The notes under the pieces are model-generated. The model was not told where the DNA came from. It ran no database searches and saw only the letters and a list, made by a program, of their open reading frames with translations. A stretch of 64,000 bases of DNA, taken from the NCBI RefSeq assembly GCF_016025525.2, contig NZ_JACSGR010000006.1, positions 62,001-126,000 on the forward strand, read 5' to 3'. Below are positions 60,278 to 64,000 of this stretch, in pieces. Source of the DNA: Eikenella glucosivorans. Lineage in GTDB: Bacteria > Pseudomonadota > Gammaproteobacteria > Burkholderiales > Neisseriaceae. The first letter of the stretch is position 1; the number at the start of each line of letters is the position of its first letter. The translations under genes were made by a program, and so were the position numbers.

Positions 60278-60370
60278 GTTGAAACGATGTTTCAGCTTCG
60301 CAGAAACTCAGCTTGGGCTACGCGCAAACATCGTTTTAACTGCGTTGAAGCTTACGCTTTCAGGTAGCCT
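60278..60370. repeat. dispersed uptake-sequence-bordered repeat, copy D (inverted)
   Basis: Reverse-oriented copy just upstream of ruvB: TTGAAACGATGTTT, CAGCTTCGCAGAAACTCAGC, AAACATCGTTTTAACTGCG, TTGAAGC and a terminal uptake sequence (60359-60370). GAAACGATGTTT and AAACATCGTTTT make it internally palindromic. A fragment (GGCTTCGCAGAAACTC) recurs near 60453, and a further uptake sequence lies near 60488. Confidence 0.72.
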
Positions 60371-60523
60371 TTGGCGGTGTGGCGGGTTTGGTTGCTGGGT
60401 TTCCCTGAAAATGGGTTACGACGTGTTGGAGAGATGCGTGTTGTTGGTGTTGGCTTCGCAGAAACTCTGCTGGCGGAAATAGTGAGAAGGCTACCTGAAA
60501 AACGGCAGCCTTCTTTTTTCGGT

Positions 60524-62164
60524 TTAAGGGGCGGATGCGCTCTTCGACGGAGCGGATGCGGCCGCGGCGGGATGGCTTGCTTGGGCGGGCACGGACGCTG
60601 GGGCGGCAGGCGCGCTGCCGTCGGCGGGCAGGGAGCTGTCGGGCAGCAGGTCTTGGTCGGCCTGTGATTCGATGCGTTTGCCGTTCATACTGAGGGCTTG
60701 GTCGCGAATCACGATGTGGGTGCTGACGATTTGGTTGCCGTCGATTTTCAGGTAGCCTTGGCGTGCCATGCCGGTGAGGATGTTGTCGAGCCAGAGGCGT
60801 ACGGCTTCTTGGATTTCTTTATCGGCATTGGGCAGGGAGGGATCGACGCTGATGTAGTTTTTGGCCTGGGAGGCGGTGAGCTGCTCGATCAGTTTCTGCG
60901 GGATGGCGATGTGGAAATCGGCATCGGTTTTGGCCATCATGCTGTTGATGTCGTTTAGATCGGCGGCGGTGAGCCCGCTGAATTTGAGCTCGCCGCTGCT
61001 GCTGATCATACCTTGCGGGGTGGTGAGGTCGAATTGTTTGAGGCGGATGACCGGGTCGTTGGTGAAGAGGCCGGCGGCTTCGCGGCGCAGGGTGGCGAGC
61101 AGGGCTTCGCGCATTTGTTCGTCGTTCAGGTGTTGGGTAACGAGCTGGTCGCGGCGGGTTTTGAGGGCGGAAAGGCTTTCGGCGTCGAGGTGTTCGGCGC
61201 TGGCGATGATGGCGAGCGGGCCGTAGCTGTCGTTGCCGTAGTTGAGTTTGGCGAAGCCGAATTTGCCTTCGGTGTTTACCCATTGGCCGTCTTCCGCCAT
61301 GCTGGTTTCGATGTGCAGGTCGGTGAGGCTGATTTTGGCGGGGGGCACTTGGCCGTAGGGGTTGATGAAGCTGCCGATCTGCAGGTCAGACACCATGTTG
61401 AGCACATCGTTGAGGCGGATGTCGTAGTTGATGCTGTCTTTCCACTCCACCTGCACTTGGCCGAGGGTGAGTTTGCTGCTGCCTAAGGCGAGCTTGTGCT
61501 GCCCGTCGCGGGTTTCGGTGTGCAGTTTGAGGTCTTGGTAGGCGATGCTGCCTTTGTCGGCCAGGGTAATGGTGAGGCCGGGGTTTTCCAGGTCGGTTTG
61601 GTAGGAGGTGAAGTATTTGGCGTAGTCGGTTTCGCCTTTGAGGCCCTGCCAATCGATGGCGATGCCGGAAAGCTCTTGGTATTTGAAGGCGGGCACTTGC
61701 CAAGACAGGTGGCCGCTGCCGTTGAGGTTGATCACGTTGCGCAGGCTGGCGGGCGGCTGGCTGCCGAAGAAGCGCTGCAAAATCTCGCGGCTTTCGGGCT
61801 CGAAATTGAACTGGGTGTCGACTACGGCGCGTACGGGCATGATGCCGTTGGCAAACAGGTTGTGGTTTACACGGCTTTCCAGCGTGATGGGCTGCTTGAG
61901 GATGGTTTGGATGTTGTCGGGCAGTTTGTCTTGCAGCTGCGCGAGGAAGGTGGGTTTGAAACGCACCACGGTGGTTTCGGTGGAGGAAAACCAGCCGCGC
62001 TCGTAGCGGCGGGATTCGATTTGCAGGAAGGAGGTGTCGGCCAGGATTTCGTGCTGCTTACCAAGGCTTTGTTCGGCTTTGATGCCGAGGTAGTAGGGCG
62101 CGCCGAGGAGCAGCGCGGCCAGCAGCAGGATGAGGGCGGAAACCAGCCGGAGGAGTTTTTTCAT
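60524..62164 (-). CDS. YdgA-like DUF945 family protein
   Basis: 546 residues. An N-terminal signal or anchor (LLRLVSALILLLAALLLGAPYYLGI) is followed by a long beta-rich periplasmic domain. RRYERGWFSSTETTVVRF, GHLSWQVPAFKYQELSG and FDLTTPQGMISSSGELKFSGL are typical of DUF945/YdgA. The function of the family is poorly known. The C-terminal 40 residues are Ala/Pro/Ser-rich. An exact uptake sequence (60747-60758) is in frame and encodes GYLK in RQGYLKIDGNQI. Confidence 0.85.
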   Translation of the reverse strand: MKKLLRLVSALILLLAALLLGAPYYLGIKAEQSLGKQHEILADTSFLQIESRRYERGWFSSTETTVVRFKPTFLAQLQDKLPDNIQTILKQPITLESRVNHNLFANGIMPVRAVVDTQFNFEPESREILQRFFGSQPPASLRNVINLNGSGHLSWQVPAFKYQELSGIAIDWQGLKGETDYAKYFTSYQTDLENPGLTITLADKGSIAYQDLKLHTETRDGQHKLALGSSKLTLGQVQVEWKDSINYDIRLNDVLNMVSDLQIGSFINPYGQVPPAKISLTDLHIETSMAEDGQWVNTEGKFGFAKLNYGNDSYGPLAIIASAEHLDAESLSALKTRRDQLVTQHLNDEQMREALLATLRREAAGLFTNDPVIRLKQFDLTTPQGMISSSGELKFSGLTAADLNDINSMMAKTDADFHIAIPQKLIEQLTASQAKNYISVDPSLPNADKEIQEAVRLWLDNILTGMARQGYLKIDGNQIVSTHIVIRDQALSMNGKRIESQADQDLLPDSSLPADGSAPAAPASVPAQASHPAAAASAPSKSASAP

Positions 62165-62249
62165 GCGGCAAAACCAAAAAACGATGTGGTGGGAAAGGCG
62201 CTAAGGATAACACCAAAACGGAGCAGTGTCTTGGTGCGGCCTAAGCAAG

Positions 62250-62301
62250 AGGCTACCTGAAAACAGATTTTTACTTTCGTTAAACTGTTTTCAGGTAGCC
62301 T
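62250..62301 (-). terminator. inverted uptake-sequence pair after fabI
   Basis: AGGCTACCTGAA (62250-62261) and its complement (62290-62301) enclose TTTTTACTTTCGTTAAAC, between the fabI stop and the DUF945 gene start. Confidence 0.68.
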
Positions 62302-62330
62302 CTGGGATAGCGGGGCAGGCCGGTGCGGAA

Positions 62331-63119
62331 TCAGCCTGCGCTGTCGCTCAGGGCGTTGATGCTGTAGCCGCCGTCCACATAGGTGATTTCGCCGGTGATG
62401 CCGGAGGAGAGGTCGGAGAGCAGGAAGGCGGCGGTGTTGCCCACTTCTTCGATGGTTACGTTGCGGCGCAGCGGGTTTTGCGAGGCAACATGGTTGAGCA
62501 GGCGGCCGAAGTCGGCAATGCCGGCGGCGGCCAGGGTTTTGATCGGGCCGGCGGATACGCCGTTGCAGCGGATGCCTTCGGGGCCAACACAAGCGGCAGT
62601 GAAGCGGATGGCGGCTTCCAGGCTGGCTTTGGCCATACCCATCACGTTGTAGTTGGGGATGGCGCGCACTGCGCCGAGGTAGGATAGGGCGACGATGGCG
62701 CTGTTGCGGCCGCGCATCATGGGGCGGGCGGCTTTGGCCAGCGCTGGCAGGCTGTAGGCGGAAACGTCGTGCGAAATTTCAAAGGCTTCGCGGCTGATGC
62801 TGTCTAGGAAGTCGCCGCTGAGCGCTTCTTTGGGGGCGAAGGCGATGGCATGCACCAGGCCGTCGAGGCCGTCCCACTGTTTGCCCAAGTCGGCAAACAC
62901 CTGCTCGATTTCGGCATCGCTCTGCACGTCGCAGCGGAACACTAGGTCGGAGCCGAATTCGGCCGCCATTTTGCGCACGCGCTCTTCGAGTTTGTCCACC
63001 ACATAGGTGAACGCCAGCTCGGCGCCCTGCTCGCGGCAGGCTTTGGCGATGCCGTAGGCAATCGAACGTTCGGAAATCATGCCGGTAATCAGGATTTTTT
63101 TACCTTGCAAAAAGCCCAT
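62331..63119 (-). CDS. fabI: enoyl-[acyl-carrier-protein] reductase (NADH)
   Basis: 262-residue SDR-type reductase of fatty acid elongation. MGFLQGKKILITGMISERSIAYGIAKA is the divergent cofactor motif of FabI. The catalytic Tyr-x6-Lys is in NYNVMGMAKASLE. LVHAIAFAPKEAL and RCNGVSAGPIKTLAAAGI are typical. The ATG at 63119 follows AAGGATTC; the frame is open to 63212. It ends at an uptake-sequence hairpin. Confidence 0.95.
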   Translation of the reverse strand: MGFLQGKKILITGMISERSIAYGIAKACREQGAELAFTYVVDKLEERVRKMAAEFGSDLVFRCDVQSDAEIEQVFADLGKQWDGLDGLVHAIAFAPKEALSGDFLDSISREAFEISHDVSAYSLPALAKAARPMMRGRNSAIVALSYLGAVRAIPNYNVMGMAKASLEAAIRFTAACVGPEGIRCNGVSAGPIKTLAAAGIADFGRLLNHVASQNPLRRNVTIEEVGNTAAFLLSDLSSGITGEITYVDGGYSINALSDSAG

Positions 63120-63286
63120 TTTCTGAATCCTTGAAGTAGTGATAATTGTGCCGGCTAGCGGCGGCAAAGCGCCGTGGAATTTTTCAGGTAGCCGTGTGGA
63201 AAAGCGGCGCATTATAGCTTAAATCGCGCAAATCAAATATAGTTCTTTGCGGTGAAACCGATTTTGGCCTAACGGGCAAATGCTAA

Positions 63287-63327
63287 AAAGCCGAAACCCG
63301 CTGTTTGGGGCAGCGGGTTTCGGCTTT
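63287..63327. terminator. strong perfect hairpin in the fabI-tldD gap
   Basis: AAAGCCGAAACCCGCTG (63287-63303) pairs perfectly with CAGCGGGTTTCGGCTTT (63311-63327) around seven bases. It lies upstream of both divergent genes, so it either ends a small unseen transcript or insulates the two promoters. No gene is evident in the rest of 63120-63610. Confidence 0.7.
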
Positions 63328-63447
63328 CGGTTTTGAGTATTGGGATGTAGAGGAATCGGTTTCGCTAGGCGCACTCCTATGGGAATTTGAAAGGGGATGG
63401 ATTACCCGGCCGAGGGTCGACAGGGCATGTCCGTATTATACATAAAC

Positions 63448-63460
63448 GATAATTGTTATC
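63448..63460. promoter_or_regulatory. candidate Fur box
   Basis: GATAATTGTTATC is a perfect dyad flanked by ATAAAC and AATATTTATC, resembling the Fur consensus (GATAAT repeats). It lies about 150 bp upstream of tldD in a strongly AT-rich stretch, where iron-regulated promoters would be expected. Its target is uncertain. Confidence 0.45.
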
Positions 63461-63566
63461 AATATTTATCTGGAAAATATTTTTATCAGCTTATATTGCG
63501 TCAATTTATTTTTTCAATATTAAAAGCGAACCCATGCTTGCCGCGTCGGTTCGGTGCTCTCCGTTA

Positions 63567-63572
63567 TATAAT
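63567..63572 (+). promoter_or_regulatory. -10 element of the tldD promoter
   Basis: TATAAT within TATATAATG, 38 bp before the tldD ATG. The -35 region is poor. Confidence 0.45.
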
Positions 63573-63610
63573 GCTGCTTTTCTTTTCACGCAAATCCTTT
63601 GTCCGCACAC

Positions 63611-64000
63611 ATGAATGCCACCCAACAAACCGTTTCCGAACAACTCTTGCAGGCTAACCAGTTAAACAGCGCCGAGCTGAGCCGCGCCTTGGCCGCCATT
63701 TCCGCGCACCATGTGGATTACGCCGACATCTATTGCCAACGCACCGCCTATGAAAGCTGGCATTTGGAAGAGGGCATGGTGAAGTCCGGCAGCTTCCATA
63801 TCGACCAAGGGGTGGGCGTGCGCGCGGTATCAGGCGAAAAAACGGCGTTCGCCTATGCCGACAGCCTCAGCCCGGCGGTGTTGCGGCAGGCGGCGGAGGC
63901 TGTGCGCACCATCGGTGCGGCGGGGCAGGAGCGGCAGATTAGGCTGGATGATTCAGGCAGTTTTTCAGGTAGCCGCACGCAGCCTGCGCTGTATGCCGCC
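63611..64000 (+). CDS. tldD: metalloprotease TldD, 5' part only
   Basis: The first 130 codons of the TldD subunit of the TldD/PmbA(TldE) zinc protease, which processes modified peptides. VSEQLLQANQLNSAELSRAL, HVDYADIYCQRTAYESWHLEEG, VKSGSFHIDQGVGVRAVSGEKTAFAYADSL closely follow E. coli TldD. The zinc motif lies further on, outside the window. Near the window end an uptake-like sequence with one mismatch at its last base encodes FSGS in frame. The ATG at 63611 lacks a strong ribosome site. Confidence 0.93.
   Translation, partial: MNATQQTVSEQLLQANQLNSAELSRALAAISAHHVDYADIYCQRTAYESWHLEEGMVKSGSFHIDQGVGVRAVSGEKTAFAYADSLSPAVLRQAAEAVRTIGAAGQERQIRLDDSGSFSGSRTQPALYAA

Noticed and set aside
59252..60367. 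A 371-codon plus-strand open frame opposite ruvB
   Set aside because: Antisense to a certain ruvB gene. The composition is Gly/Val/Glu-rich low complexity, and it reads through the dispersed repeat at its end.
63397..63657. An 86-codon frame overlapping the tldD start
   Set aside because: It crosses the AT-rich promoter region and the tldD start in another frame, lacks a ribosome site and resembles no protein. tldD fits E. coli TldD from its first residues.

Overview
The window is chromosomal DNA from a member of the Neisseriaceae, most likely Eikenella. Nearly every intergenic gap carries AGGCTACCTGAA or its complement, singly or as inverted pairs. From memory of the published dialects, this is the Eikenella version of the neisserial DNA uptake sequence (DUS). 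The gene content agrees: pilMNOPQ-aroK-aroB divergent from ponA, a neisserial adhesin-complex/lysozyme-inhibitor protein, and a Correia repeat element. I saw no tRNA, rRNA, CRISPR array or intact insertion sequence.

Layout. 1-6.6 kb (minus strand): type IV pilus alignment and secretin operon pilMNOPQ, then the shikimate genes aroK and aroB (aroB runs off the left edge). 6.7-10.6 kb: ponA (PBP1A) and the lysine-pathway aminotransferase dapC. 10.7-11.6 kb: a frameshifted MORN-like (YwqK-type) gene and an XRE regulator. 11.7-17.8 kb: a redox cassette (three SDRs, two paralogous flavodoxin-fold NAD(P)H oxidoreductases, an aldo/keto reductase, a YciI protein) ending in a Bacillus-like glcU-gdh pair. 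Several DUS here are in a different neisserial dialect, which suggests transfer. Then hemE.

19.2-41.0 kb is the most interesting part, a catabolic island in three transcription units. Leftward: a crotonase-fold hydrolase resembling 6-oxocamphor hydrolase, an MFS transporter and an SDR. Rightward: a beta-keto acid cleavage enzyme (BKACE), a phenol-degradation-type outer-membrane protein, both subunits of an acetoacetate-type CoA-transferase, a thiolase and an old-yellow-enzyme/dienoyl-CoA-reductase-like flavoprotein. After a second thiolase and a LysR regulator (both leftward), another rightward unit encodes an MFS transporter, an OprB-like porin, a 1014-residue OYE + FMN_bind + FAD_binding_2 reductase, its ApbE flavin transferase and a CynX-like MFS transporter. 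Together they could import an unsaturated, probably cyclic, organic acid or ketone, reduce it, open it at a beta-diketone, and route it through a beta-keto acid and acetoacetate to acetyl-CoA. The substrate is not identifiable from sequence.

41-64 kb is mostly housekeeping: yheT, an SMI1/KNR4 protein, pyrH, dps, uraA, small DUF genes, an FKBP isomerase, purC, a lipoprotein, ETF-ubiquinone oxidoreductase, a two-domain ACP-like protein, aroA, sulfate-binding protein, erpA, ribD, ruvB, a YdgA-like protein, fabI and the start of tldD. Inverted DUS pairs serve as terminators after many genes. A DUS-bordered dispersed repeat of about 80-170 bp occurs at several sites, and some DUS lie inside genes and encode extra residues.
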